DNA of 64,000 bases, from positions 2,099,001-2,163,000 of the forward strand of contig NZ_CP014517.1 in assembly GCF_001577265.1 (NCBI RefSeq). Direction: 5' to 3'. The notes below the pieces were generated by a model. That model saw only the letters and a program-made list of their open reading frames with translations. It searched no databases and had not been told where the DNA came from. A program made the translations under genes and the position numbers. The stretch is from Variovorax sp. PAMC 28711. GTDB lineage: Bacteria; Pseudomonadota; Gammaproteobacteria; Burkholderiales; Burkholderiaceae_C. Below, piece after piece: positions 8,397 through 16,717 of the stretch; the stretch's first letter is position 1; each line of letters begins with the position of its first letter.

Positions 8397-9488
8397 ATGG
8401 ATGCTGTCACTGCCCTGCCCCCCGCGGCCGTTGAAATCGTCTCGCTGAGCAAGCGCTATGCAGCGGGCACGCCCGCTGCCGTCGACCAGATCGATCTGCG
8501 CATCGCCAGCGGAAGTTACTGCTGTCTGCTGGGCCCGTCGGGCTGCGGCAAGAGCACGACGCTGCGGATGGTGGCCGGGCACGAATCGGTGTCGAGCGGC
8601 GACATCCTGCTCGACAACCGCAACATCACGAACCTGCCGGCGGCGGCACGCGGCACCGCGATGATGTTCCAGAGCTTTGCGCTCTTTCCGCACCTCTCGG
8701 CGCTCGACAACGTGGCCTTCAGCCTGAAGATGAAGGGCGTCTCGAAGGTCGAGCGCCACAAGCGCGCAGGCGACCTGCTCGAGCGCGTCGCCATGGGCCA
8801 CCTGGCCGAGCGCAAGCCCGGCGAACTGTCCGGCGGACAGCAGCAGCGTGTGGCGCTGGCCCGCGCGCTCATCACGCAGCCGCGCGTGCTGCTGCTCGAC
8901 GAGCCCTTGTCTGCCCTCGATCCGTTCCTGCGCATCCAGATGCGCGCCGAACTGCGGCGCTGGCAGAAGGAGCTCGGACTGACTTTCATCCACGTCACGC
9001 ATTCGCAGGAAGAAGCGATGGCGCTGGCCGACACGATGGTCGTGATGAACCACGGGCTGATCGAACAGGTCGGCTCGCCGCACCAGGTCTACAACCACCC
9101 GGCCAGCGAATTCGTCGCGCGCTTCATGGGCGGCCACGACGTGCTCGACACGCCGACCGGTTCGATCGCCGTGCGCAGCGACCACATGCAGATCGCTCAG
9201 GCCTCCGCCGGCGCGCCTGGCGTGGCCGCGACGGTGACTGACGTCGAGTACCAGGGCACTTACGTGCTGCTCGGCCTCGAAGTGACCGCGGCCGCTGCCG
9301 GCCGCAAAGGGGTGTCGGTGTTGCTCAACGAAGCGGTGTTCCTGGCGCAACCCTATGCGCAAGGCGATCAGGTCGTGCTGTCGTGGTCCGAGGCCGATGC
9401 GCGAGTCCTCGGTCCGGGCGTCAAGCGACCCGGCGAACCCGGCGGCACGCCGGCCCCGGCACCGAGGCGCATCGCCGTGCCTGCCTGA
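8397..9488 (+). CDS. ABC transporter ATP-binding protein (polyamine/opine type)
   Basis: PotA-like ATPase of 363 residues that energises uptake with the two permeases downstream. Walker A is GPSGCGKST, the signature is LSGGQQQRVALARAL, and Walker B is VLLLDEPLSALDPF, followed by the H-loop in FIHVTHSQEEAMALAD. A C-terminal TOBE-like domain (from about residue 270) fits the spermidine/putrescine/iron class. It is first in an operon of ATPase, binding protein, two permeases and a racemase-family enzyme. The true substrate is unknown; PotA-like systems also carry other small cationic or amino-acid-like compounds. Confidence 0.9.
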   Translation: MDAVTALPPAAVEIVSLSKRYAAGTPAAVDQIDLRIASGSYCCLLGPSGCGKSTTLRMVAGHESVSSGDILLDNRNITNLPAAARGTAMMFQSFALFPHLSALDNVAFSLKMKGVSKVERHKRAGDLLERVAMGHLAERKPGELSGGQQQRVALARALITQPRVLLLDEPLSALDPFLRIQMRAELRRWQKELGLTFIHVTHSQEEAMALADTMVVMNHGLIEQVGSPHQVYNHPASEFVARFMGGHDVLDTPTGSIAVRSDHMQIAQASAGAPGVAATVTDVEYQGTYVLLGLEVTAAAAGRKGVSVLLNEAVFLAQPYAQGDQVVLSWSEADARVLGPGVKRPGEPGGTPAPAPRRIAVPA

Positions 9489-9553
9489 CGGTCGCGCCCC
9501 TGGTTTCATTTCTTTCGAATCCCTGTTCCCACACCCACTCTGGAGGCCTCCTC

Positions 9554-10834
9554 ATGTCCGACCCGATCGACTCTTTCGCCAATGGCGTCAAGCGCCGCAC
9601 CCTCTTGCAAGGCGCCACCGGCATGGCCGGCATCCTGGCCGCAGGCGTTGCGCCCTTCGTGCAGGCGCAGGAAAAGATCGTGCTGCGCTACCTGGGCACC
9701 GCGGTGAACCAGGACAAGGCGATCGCCGACAAGTTCAAGGCCGACACCGGCATCGAGATCCAGTACGTGGCCGTGACCACCGACGACGTGACCAAACGCG
9801 CCGTCACCGCACCCAACAGCTTCGACCTGATCGACACCGAGTTCTTCTCGCTCAAGAAGATCGTGCCGACCGGCAACCTCAAGGGCATCGACAGCAAGCG
9901 CGTGAAGAACGCCGACAAGATCACCTCGCTGTTCACCAAGGGCGAAGTGGCCGGCAAGAAGGTGGGCGACCAGGGCACGGCGCCGGTCAAGGTGATCTAC
10001 CTCGAAGGCGAGAAAAGCAAGGTCTTCGCCAAGTCGGCCACGCAGTTCATGTCGCTCATCCCGACCACCTACAACGCCGACACGCTGGGCATCCGACCCG
10101 ACCTCATCAAGCGCCCGATCTCTTCGTGGGCCGAACTGCTGAACCCCGAGTTCAAGGGCAAGACTGCGATCCTGAACATTCCGTCGATCGGCATCATGGA
10201 CGCGGCGATGGTGGTGGAGGCCAAGGGCATCCACAAGTACAAGGACAAGGGCAACATGACCAAGGCCGAGATCGACCTGACGATCAAGACCTTGATCGAA
10301 GCCAAGAAGGCCGGCCAGTTCCGCGCGCTGTGGAAGGACTTCAACGAGTCGGTGAACCTGATGGCGTCGGGCGAAGTCGTGATCCAGTCGATGTGGTCGC
10401 CGGCCGTGACGGCGGTGCGCAGCAAGGGCATCGACTGCACCTTCCAGCCGCTCAAGGAAGGGTATCGCGCCTGGGCCTCGGGCTTCGGCCTGCCGGCCAC
10501 GCTCTCGGGCAAGAAGCTCGACGGTGCCTACGAATTCATCAACTGGTTCCTCGACGGCTGGGCCGGCGCGTACCTCAACCGCCAGGGCTACTACAGCGCC
10601 GTGCTCGACACCGCCAAGACCAAGATGGAAGGCTACGAGTGGGCGTACTGGATGGAAGGCAAGCCGGCCGCCCAGGACATCAAGAGCCCGCAGGGCGACG
10701 TGATCGCCAAGGCCGGTTCGGTGCGCGACGGCGGCAGCTACGAACAGCGCATGGGCGGCATCGCCTGCTGGAACGCGGTGATGGACGAGAACGAATACAT
10801 GGTCAGGAAGTGGAACGAGTTCGTCGCGGCCTGA
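9554..10834 (+). CDS. Periplasmic substrate-binding protein (PotD-like), Tat signal
   Basis: Type II periplasmic binding protein of 426 residues for the adjacent importer. The N-terminus reads NGVKRRTLLQGATGMAG then a hydrophobic stretch ending AQA, a twin-arginine signal peptide, so it is probably exported folded. The mature part begins EKIVLRYLGTAVNQ and has the PotD/spermidine-type fold pattern (FDLIDTEFFSLKK, TYNADTLGIRP, YEFINWFLDGWAG). CTGGAGG lies 7 bases before the ATG at 9554, which decides the start against upstream in-frame codons. Substrate is unknown; the racemase downstream hints at an amino-acid or hydantoin-like compound (inference). Confidence 0.88.
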   Translation: MSDPIDSFANGVKRRTLLQGATGMAGILAAGVAPFVQAQEKIVLRYLGTAVNQDKAIADKFKADTGIEIQYVAVTTDDVTKRAVTAPNSFDLIDTEFFSLKKIVPTGNLKGIDSKRVKNADKITSLFTKGEVAGKKVGDQGTAPVKVIYLEGEKSKVFAKSATQFMSLIPTTYNADTLGIRPDLIKRPISSWAELLNPEFKGKTAILNIPSIGIMDAAMVVEAKGIHKYKDKGNMTKAEIDLTIKTLIEAKKAGQFRALWKDFNESVNLMASGEVVIQSMWSPAVTAVRSKGIDCTFQPLKEGYRAWASGFGLPATLSGKKLDGAYEFINWFLDGWAGAYLNRQGYYSAVLDTAKTKMEGYEWAYWMEGKPAAQDIKSPQGDVIAKAGSVRDGGSYEQRMGGIACWNAVMDENEYMVRKWNEFVAA

Positions 10835-10841
10835 TCCCGTC

Positions 10842-11759
10842 GTGAGTGCACCCGCCGCAACTGGCCACGCTGCCACCGCGCCCATGCATGCCGTGAAGGC
10901 CTGGTGGCAGGCGGCACCGTTCGCGCTGGTGTTCCTGCTGTTCTTCCTGATCCCGCTGGCGCTGATCGCGTTGGTCAGCCTGTGGAATTTCAACGAGTAC
11001 GAGCTGATCCCCGCATTCACGCTGCGCAACTACTTCAGCATTTTCGAAGGCTGCACGCAGCTCACCGACAACGGTGACCTGTGCGTCACGCTCAGCACCT
11101 ATCTCAGTACGCTCAAGTTCTGCGTGCTGGTCTGGGGCATCACGCTGCTCATTGGCTTTTCGGTCGCGTACTTCCTCGCGTTCCACGTGCGGTCGCCCGC
11201 CATGCAGACGGCTCTTTTCGTCCTGTGTACCGTGCCGTTCTGGACGTCGAACGTGATCCGGATGATTTCGTGGGTGCCGCTGCTGGGCCGCAACGGGCTG
11301 GTCAACCAGGCGCTCGTGAGTCTGGGCGTGGTGAACCAGCCGCTCGACTGGCTGCTGTTCTCCGATTTTTCGGTGGTGCTCGCCTTCGTGCATCTCTACA
11401 CGATGTTCATGATCGTGCCGATCTTCAACAGCATGATGCGCATCGACCGCTCGCTGCTCGAAGCCGCCAGCGACTCCGGCGCCTCCGGCTGGCAGACGCT
11501 GTGGAACGTGATCGTGCCGCTGTCGCGCACCGGCATCCTGATCGGTTCCATCTTCGTCATCACGATCGTCATGGGCGACTTCGTCACCATCGGCGTGATG
11601 GGCGGCCAGCAGATCGCCTCCATCGGCAAGATCATCCAGGTGCAGACCTCGTACCTGCAGTTCCCGCTGGCCGCGGCCAACGCGATGATCCTGCTGGCCG
11701 TGGTGCTGATGATCATCTGGGGCCTCACGCGCCTCGTCGACATCCGCAAGGAGCTCTGA
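10842..11759 (+). CDS. ABC transporter permease (PotB-like)
   Basis: Inner-membrane subunit of 305 residues with about six helices. The EAA-type cytoplasmic loop, EAASDSGASGWQTLWNVIVPLS, contacts the ATPase. The GTG start at 10842 follows the binding-protein stop by seven bases. It pairs with the permease encoded immediately downstream to form a heterodimeric pore. The first periplasmic loop (between helices 1 and 2) contains a cysteine pair typical of PotB-type homologues in this group. Confidence 0.9.
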   Translation: MSAPAATGHAATAPMHAVKAWWQAAPFALVFLLFFLIPLALIALVSLWNFNEYELIPAFTLRNYFSIFEGCTQLTDNGDLCVTLSTYLSTLKFCVLVWGITLLIGFSVAYFLAFHVRSPAMQTALFVLCTVPFWTSNVIRMISWVPLLGRNGLVNQALVSLGVVNQPLDWLLFSDFSVVLAFVHLYTMFMIVPIFNSMMRIDRSLLEAASDSGASGWQTLWNVIVPLSRTGILIGSIFVITIVMGDFVTIGVMGGQQIASIGKIIQVQTSYLQFPLAAANAMILLAVVLMIIWGLTRLVDIRKEL

Positions 11760-11762
11760 GGC

Positions 11763-12653
11763 ATGAGCAACCGCATCGGCGAACAACGCAGCCCCGGCTT
11801 CTGGCCGCTGGCCATGGTGTTTGCGCTCTTCGTGGTCTTCCTTTACGGCCCGATGATCACGATCTTCGTGCTCAGCTTCCAGGGCCCCGAGGGCGGCCTG
11901 ACCTTCCCGCTGCGCGGCGTGTCGCTGCACTGGTTCTACAAACTGGCCGAAGGGCTGGGCACGGTCGACATCGGCGCAGCCTTCAGACGTTCGCTCGCGC
12001 TCGGCGCCGTGGTCATGGCGTTCACCGTCGTGCTGTCGGTGCTCGCAGGCCTGGCCTTCCGCAAGAAGCTGGCCGGCAGCAACGCGCTGTTCTTCATCAC
12101 TGTGGCCAGCCTGATCATGCCGTCGATCATCATCTCGCTGGGCATTGGCCTTCAGTTCCGTTTGCTCGACACCGGCATCAAGGACGCGCTCACCGCGATG
12201 GGTGCGACCGATATGCTCGAGGGCTACGGCACGGCGCTCGGCCTGTTCACCTCGGCCCTTGGCGCGCACCTGACCTGGACCCTGCCGTTCGGCCTGCTCA
12301 TCATGTTCGCGGTGTTCAACCGCTTCAATCCGGCCTACGAAGAAGCAGCACGCGACCTCGGCGCGACGCCGTGGCAAGCCTTCCGCTTCGTCGTCCTGCC
12401 GCTGATCGGCCCCTCCATCGTCGGCATCGGCATGTTCGGTTTCACGCTGAGCTGGGACGAGATCGCGCGCACTTCGCAAGCCATCGGCGATGTCAACACG
12501 CTGCCGCTCGAACTGCAGGGCCTCACCTCGACGGTGACCACGCCGTCGATCTACGCGCTGGGCACGGTCACGACCATCGTGTCGTTCGCCGTGATGGCGA
12601 TCGCGCTCGGCGCGGCGGCATTGCTGCGACGGCGTGCGGCGCGGCCGCGTTGA
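11763..12653 (+). CDS. ABC transporter permease (PotC-like)
   Basis: Second pore subunit, 296 residues and six predicted helices. Its EAA loop is EEAARDLGATPWQAFRFVVLPL, which carries the conserved EAxxxG. It begins three bases after the first permease gene. The basic end RRRAARPR is cytoplasmic. Together with the upstream genes it completes an importer; no second ATPase or regulator gene is present. Confidence 0.9.
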   Translation: MSNRIGEQRSPGFWPLAMVFALFVVFLYGPMITIFVLSFQGPEGGLTFPLRGVSLHWFYKLAEGLGTVDIGAAFRRSLALGAVVMAFTVVLSVLAGLAFRKKLAGSNALFFITVASLIMPSIIISLGIGLQFRLLDTGIKDALTAMGATDMLEGYGTALGLFTSALGAHLTWTLPFGLLIMFAVFNRFNPAYEEAARDLGATPWQAFRFVVLPLIGPSIVGIGMFGFTLSWDEIARTSQAIGDVNTLPLELQGLTSTVTTPSIYALGTVTTIVSFAVMAIALGAAALLRRRAARPR

Positions 12654-12671
12654 GCCTCCGTACCACGACCC

Positions 12672-13403
12672 ATGCCTCGCCTGCTCGTCATCAATCCCAA
12701 CACATCGGACAGCGTCACCGCGCTGCTGCAAAAACATGTGCAGGCGGCCGTGGGCACCGCGCTTGAAGTGCACTGCCTCACGGCCCGTTTCGGTGCGCCC
12801 TACATCGCGTGCGAGTCGAGCTACGCGGTTGCCAACCATGGGGTTCTCGACGCGTGGGCCGTGGCCCATGCACAGGTTGTGAAGCCCGATGCGGTGTTGA
12901 TCGGCTGCTTCGGCGATCCGGGCCTCTTCGCGTTGCGCGACGGCGCTGGCGTCCCGGTGAGCGGCCTGGCCGAAGCGGCATTCGCGGCGGCTGCGTGGCA
13001 CGGACGTTTCGCAATCGTCACGGGCGGCGACCGCTGGCGGCCGATGCTTCAACGTCTGGCTGGCGCGCTGGGCCACGGGCAAACGCTCGCGGGCATCCAT
13101 ACCGTCGCACCGAGCGGCGCGCAGCTCGCGGCCGATCCGGTCGGCGCGCGCAAGCTGCTCGCCGACGCGTGCTGCCAGGCGGCAGAGCGCTTCAAGGCGC
13201 AGGCCGTGATCCTCGGCGGTGCCGGGCTGGCGGGCATGGCCGCCGACATCGCGATCCAGGTGCCGGTGCCGCTGATCGACAGCGTGACCGCCGGCGCGGA
13301 ATGGGCCATCGATGCACTGCGTGCACAGTCGCGTTCGGTGTCCTCCACCGGCTTCGGCGTGGCCTGGCACAACGTGTCACCGGCGCTCGCGGCGCTGCCC
13401 TGA
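12672..13403 (+). CDS. Aspartate/glutamate racemase family protein lacking the second catalytic Cys
   Basis: A 243-residue protein of the Asp/Glu/hydantoin racemase superfamily, starting MPRLLVINPNTSDSV, the family's phosphate/carboxylate-binding N-terminus. The first catalytic position is present (Cys79 in IGCFGDPG). The second, usually Cys in VLGCAGM of hydantoin racemases, is Gly183 (ILGGAGLAG), read clearly in the DNA as GGC GGT GCC. The enzyme may therefore not be a two-base racemase; it could act as a lyase, decarboxylase or isomerase like other one-Cys members. It ends the ABC transporter operon, 18 bases after the second permease, suggesting it acts on the imported compound. Confidence 0.75.
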   Translation: MPRLLVINPNTSDSVTALLQKHVQAAVGTALEVHCLTARFGAPYIACESSYAVANHGVLDAWAVAHAQVVKPDAVLIGCFGDPGLFALRDGAGVPVSGLAEAAFAAAAWHGRFAIVTGGDRWRPMLQRLAGALGHGQTLAGIHTVAPSGAQLAADPVGARKLLADACCQAAERFKAQAVILGGAGLAGMAADIAIQVPVPLIDSVTAGAEWAIDALRAQSRSVSSTGFGVAWHNVSPALAALP

Positions 13404-13516
13404 GTTCACCCGATCTTTACCCGCGCTCACGCCGGGCTCACGGAAACGATACACGGGGCTTCCACACTTGCCCTCACCTGCTGCCCTTCGGTGGCGGGCT
13501 CCAAAGGAAGCAAACC

Positions 13517-14104
13517 ATGATCTCTCTTCGCCAACGTGTTCTCTGGGCCAGCATGCTGGCAACCGCCACCTTCGCTTCGGCCGGTGCCATCGCGCAGACC
13601 CCTTCGGTCACGCCTGCCGTTCCCGCTGCGCAAGTGCAGCCGCAAGCTGGCGTCGCACCCCAGGCGCAGGGCAAGCGCATGGAGCGCGCCGATCCGGCCA
13701 AGCGCTTCGAACGCATGCAGGCGCACCGCGCCAAGCGGATGGCCGCGCTGAAGACCAAGCTCAACCTGACCACCGCGCAGGAAGGCGCGTGGAGCAGCTT
13801 TACCGCGTCGAGCCAGCCGCCCGCGGGTGCCCGCCCACCGCGTGCCGACCGTGCCGAGTTCGCCAAGCTGACGACGCCGCAACGCCTCGAACGCATGCAG
13901 GCGCGTCAGGCCGAGCGCAGCGCGATGTTCGCCAAGCGCGCCGATGCGACGAAGAGTTTCTACGCGGCACTGACCGCCGACCAGCAGAAGACCTTCGACG
14001 CGGAAACCGCGCACTTCGGCCACGGCCGGGGCGGCCACCATCGCGGCCATGGCGGCCATGGCGGCCATGGCGGCCAGCGCACCGCCCCACCGGCAAAAAG
14101 CTGA
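13517..14104 (+). CDS. Spy/CpxP-like LTxxQ-motif periplasmic protein with His/Gly-rich tail
   Basis: Secreted protein of 195 residues. A signal peptide ends near GAIAQT. The mature part is Ala/Gln/Arg-rich and helical, with LNLTTAQEGAWSSF and a second KLTTPQRLERM, variants of the LTxxQ motifs of the Spy/CpxP family, and further down ALTADQQKTFD. These proteins are periplasmic chaperones or stress sensors. The C-terminus is a HGG-repeat tail (FGHGRGGHHRGHGGHGGHGG), plausibly metal binding, encoded partly by a perfect 9-base tandem repeat. AAGGAAG precedes the ATG at 13517, and a strong terminator follows the stop. Confidence 0.75.
   Translation: MISLRQRVLWASMLATATFASAGAIAQTPSVTPAVPAAQVQPQAGVAPQAQGKRMERADPAKRFERMQAHRAKRMAALKTKLNLTTAQEGAWSSFTASSQPPAGARPPRADRAEFAKLTTPQRLERMQARQAERSAMFAKRADATKSFYAALTADQQKTFDAETAHFGHGRGGHHRGHGGHGGHGGQRTAPPAKS
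14045..14071 (+). repeat. Three tandem copies of a 9-base unit encoding HGG-type repeats
   Basis: The unit GGCCATGGC occurs three times back to back and is read as Gly-His-Gly in the C-terminal tail of the Spy-like protein. Being in phase with codons, its copy number could vary without frameshift. Confidence 0.85.
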
Positions 14105-14124
14105 TTGCCGAGCGCCCGAAAAAT

Positions 14125-14160
14125 AGCCCCGCGGCGCCTTGTTCGCCGCGGGGCTTTTTT
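14125..14160 (+). terminator. Rho-independent terminator after the Spy-like gene
   Basis: A perfect 12-bp stem (AGCCCCGCGGCG with its complement, 14125-14136 and 14144-14155) with a 7-base loop is followed by a run of T. It lies 21 bases after the stop. The facing gene on the minus strand ends at 14180, and its transcript would also meet this hairpin, with a short T run from the A-rich flank. Confidence 0.92.
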
Positions 14161-14179
14161 CAGGGTCGTGCCGGCTTGT

Positions 14180-14530
14180 TTATTTCGGTGTGCCGGTGCT
14201 GTCCTTGGGATTGGTCGGCACTTCCGGCCGTTCGCCCGGGTTGCCGAACGGACGCTTGACCGGCTTGGCGTCGGACTTGACCTGGGCACGCGACATGGCG
14301 CCCGTGGGCTGGGCCATGGCGTTGGGTTGCTTGTCGACCAGCGTCGTGACTTCGCCCTTCGGAATGGCGTTGGCGCGATTGGCCGCCCGTGCCTCCGAGC
14401 GCACCGAGTCGCGCGACGCCGGAGCGGACTGATCGGCAGCGGTGGGCGCTTGCGCAAGAGAACTGACGCTGCTCAGCGCAAGTAGCGCTGTGGTCAGGAT
14501 CGACGATGCAAAACGGGTGTGGAACTTCAT
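14180..14530 (-). CDS. Small secreted protein, DUF4148-like
   Basis: A 116-residue protein with a signal peptide (MKFHTRFASSILTTALLALSS, cleavage near SLAQA). The mature part has two related stretches, SRDSVRSEARAANRANAIPKGE and later SRAQVKSDAKPVKRPFGNPGE. Both resemble the TRAQVxxEL core of DUF4148, a family common in Burkholderiales with no known function. Assignment rests on that motif. It is transcribed away from ybhP, and GGAGACA precedes the ATG. Confidence 0.6.
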   Translation of the reverse strand: MKFHTRFASSILTTALLALSSVSSLAQAPTAADQSAPASRDSVRSEARAANRANAIPKGEVTTLVDKQPNAMAQPTGAMSRAQVKSDAKPVKRPFGNPGERPEVPTNPKDSTGTPK

Positions 14531-14610
14531 GGATGTCTCCTGTTTCGGGTTTCGGTGCTTTCACCGTAGACCGCGAAAGGTCGACCTGTGTCGGGACAGG
14601 GGCGCCCTCC

Positions 14611-14669
14611 CTGTAGGAGCGAGACGACCTCGGTTGCAGGCACACCGAGAAGGTGGCCCGTTCCTACAG
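14611..14669. repeat. REP-like long imperfect hairpin with GTAG heads
   Basis: CTGTAGGAGCG (14611-14621) pairs with CGTTCCTACAG (14659-14669) with one mismatch. An inner arm ACCTCGG pairs with CCGAGAAGGT. The outer sequence resembles the GTAGGAGC head of proteobacterial REP elements. It occupies the divergent region between the DUF4148-like gene and ybhP. I found no second copy and no REP-associated transposase in the window. Confidence 0.45.
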
Positions 14670-14704
14670 TGCTCCAAGCGGTGACGCTTTAAAAACGACC
14701 GAAC

Positions 14705-15466
14705 GTGATTCCGAACGCTCCCACCTCCCTCAAAGTCATGACGGTGAACACCCACAAAGGGTTCACCGCGCTCAACCGCAAGTTCATTCTTCCGGAGTTG
14801 CGCGAAGCCGTGCGCACCGTGGGCGCCGACGTGGTCTTCCTGCAGGAAGTCCAAGGCACCCATGAACGTCATGCGCGCAAGCACCAGAACTGGCCCGAGG
14901 CGCCGCACTATGAATTCCTGGCCGACACCATGTGGCCGCAGTTCGCATACGGCCGCAATGCGGTGTATCCGAAGGGCCACCACGGCAACGCAGTGCTGTC
15001 GAAATTCCCGATCGTCCATTTCAAGAACCACGACGTGTCGATCATCGGCCCCGAGAAGCGCGGCCTGTTGCATTGCGTGCTGCGCTTGCCGGGCCGGCCG
15101 ATCGACGTGCATGCGATCTGCGCGCACCTGGGCCTGGCCGAGTCGCATCGCCAACAGCAGCTCGAACTGCTGTGCCACATCGTGCGCGACGAGGTGCCGG
15201 CCGATGCGCCGCTGATCGTGGCCGGCGACTTCAATGACTGGCGCGGTCGCGCTCATGCGGTGCTCGAACGCGGCGCCGCGCTGCGCGAAGTGTTCGTGCA
15301 GGCGAACGGCAGCGCCGCCCGCACCTTCCCGTCGCGCTTTCCGCTGCTGTCGCTGGACCGCATCTACGTGCGCAACGCGGGTGTGCATTCGCCCGTCGTG
15401 CTGCCGCGCCGTCCCTGGTCGCACCTGTCGGACCACGCGCCGCTGGTCGCCGAGATCGAGTTGTAA
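14705..15466 (+). CDS. ybhP: Endonuclease/exonuclease/phosphatase family protein (YbhP-like)
   Basis: EEP-fold metal-dependent phosphodiesterase or phosphatase of 253 residues. Visible motifs are MTVNTHKGF (metal site), VFLQEVQG (metal-binding Glu), the Asp/His pair in [10 protein letters not shown], and the catalytic [11 protein letters not shown] at the end. No signal peptide is seen, so it is cytoplasmic. The GTG at 14705 is the first usable start and lacks a clear Shine-Dalgarno; an internal ATG (MTVNTHKG, 14738) is an alternative. It precedes clsB and a ybhN-like gene in the order known for E. coli ybhP-clsB-ybhN, which is why I use the symbol. The substrate is unknown. Confidence 0.8.
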   Translation: MIPNAPTSLKVMTVNTHKGFTALNRKFILPELREAVRTVGADVVFLQEVQGTHERHARKHQNWPEAPHYEFLADTMWPQFAYGRNAVYPKGHHGNAVLSKFPIVHFKNHDVSIIGPEKRGLLHCVLRLPGRPIDVHAICAHLGLAESHRQQQLELLCHIVRDEVPADAPLIVAGDFNDWRGRAHAVLERGAALREVFVQANGSAARTFPSRFPLLSLDRIYVRNAGVHSPVVLPRRPWSHLSDHAPLVAEIEL

Positions 15467-15475
15467 GAGGTTTTC

Positions 15476-16717
15476 ATGAACAAGGGCTGGACCACCGGCA
15501 ACAAGGTCGACCTGCTGGAAAACGGCGAGGGCTTCTTCCCGCGCGTGTTCGAAGTCATCGCCACCGCCCAGCGCGAAGTGATCGTCGAAACCTTCATCCT
15601 GTTCGACGACCCGGTCGGGCAAGACCTGCGCACGGCCCTCATCACGGCGGCCAGGCGCGGCGTGAAGGTCGACCTGTTGATCGACGGATTCGGTTCCCCC
15701 GACCTGTCGCCCGCGTTCATGGGCGGCCTGACCGGCGCGGGCGTCAAGGTGCGGGTGTTCGACCCGGGCAAGCGCTTTTTCGGCAAGCGGCTCAACGTGT
15801 TCCGGCGCATGCACCGCAAGATCGTGGTGGTCGACGGCACCGCTGCGTTCGTGGGCGGCATCAACTATTCGGTCGACCACATGATCGCTTCCGGCCCGAT
15901 GTCCAAGCAGGACTACGCGGTCGAATTGCGCGGCCCCATCGTGGCGGAAATCCATCGCTTCGTGCTGCACGCCATCGCGGTGGGCGGCAAGGGGCCGAGC
16001 TGGTTCCGCCGGCGTTTGCGGGCCGCGAAGGAAGACGATGTCGCGCCGGCGGGCGAGGCCGAAGCGCTGTTCGTCGTCCGCGACAATCGCCGCCACACCA
16101 CCGACATCGAACGGCGGTACCGCGCGGCGATCCGCACTGCGCGGAGCCGCGTGGTGATCGCCAACGCCTATTTTTTCCCGGGCTATCGGCTTATCAAGGA
16201 AATGCGGCGCGCGGCGCGGCGTGGCGTCGATGTGCGCCTCATCCTGCAGGGAGAGCCCGACATGCCGATCGTGAAGGTCGCGGCCAGCATGCTCTATCAC
16301 CACCTGCTGCACGCGGGCGTGAAGATCTACGAATACTGCGAACGGCCGCTGCACGGCAAGGTCGCGGTGATGGACGACCACTGGAGCACGGTGGGTTCGA
16401 GCAACCTCGATCCGCTGAGCCTGTCGCTCAATCTCGAAGCCAACGTGATCGTGCGCGACAAAGCCTTCAACGAAGTGCTGTCCGGCCGGCTCGACCATTT
16501 GATGCAGAACAGCTGCAAGCAGATCCAGACCAGCGATCTGACCGACTGGAGCGCCTGGCGTCTGGTGCGCAGCTTCTTCATCTTCCACGTGCTGCGCTGG
16601 TATCCGGCGTGGGTCGGCTGGCTGCCGCGGCATGCGCCCAAGTTGATTCCCGTCGAAGTGGGGCCGCACGGTTCGCCGAGTGCAACCGCCGGCGCCACGC
16701 AAACCGAAGCCGCATGA
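15476..16717 (+). CDS. clsB: Cardiolipin synthase B
   Basis: Phospholipase D superfamily enzyme, 413 residues, which makes cardiolipin from phosphatidylglycerol and a second phospholipid at the inner membrane. Two HKD motifs are intact: HRKIVVVDGTAAFVGGIN (about residue 118) and HGKVAVMDDHWSTVGSSNLD (about residue 294). No N-terminal transmembrane pair is seen, as in ClsB rather than ClsA. It starts 9 bases after ybhP with AGAGG upstream, and overlaps ybhN by four bases. Confidence 0.92.
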   Translation: MNKGWTTGNKVDLLENGEGFFPRVFEVIATAQREVIVETFILFDDPVGQDLRTALITAARRGVKVDLLIDGFGSPDLSPAFMGGLTGAGVKVRVFDPGKRFFGKRLNVFRRMHRKIVVVDGTAAFVGGINYSVDHMIASGPMSKQDYAVELRGPIVAEIHRFVLHAIAVGGKGPSWFRRRLRAAKEDDVAPAGEAEALFVVRDNRRHTTDIERRYRAAIRTARSRVVIANAYFFPGYRLIKEMRRAARRGVDVRLILQGEPDMPIVKVAASMLYHHLLHAGVKIYEYCERPLHGKVAVMDDHWSTVGSSNLDPLSLSLNLEANVIVRDKAFNEVLSGRLDHLMQNSCKQIQTSDLTDWSAWRLVRSFFIFHVLRWYPAWVGWLPRHAPKLIPVEVGPHGSPSATAGATQTEAA

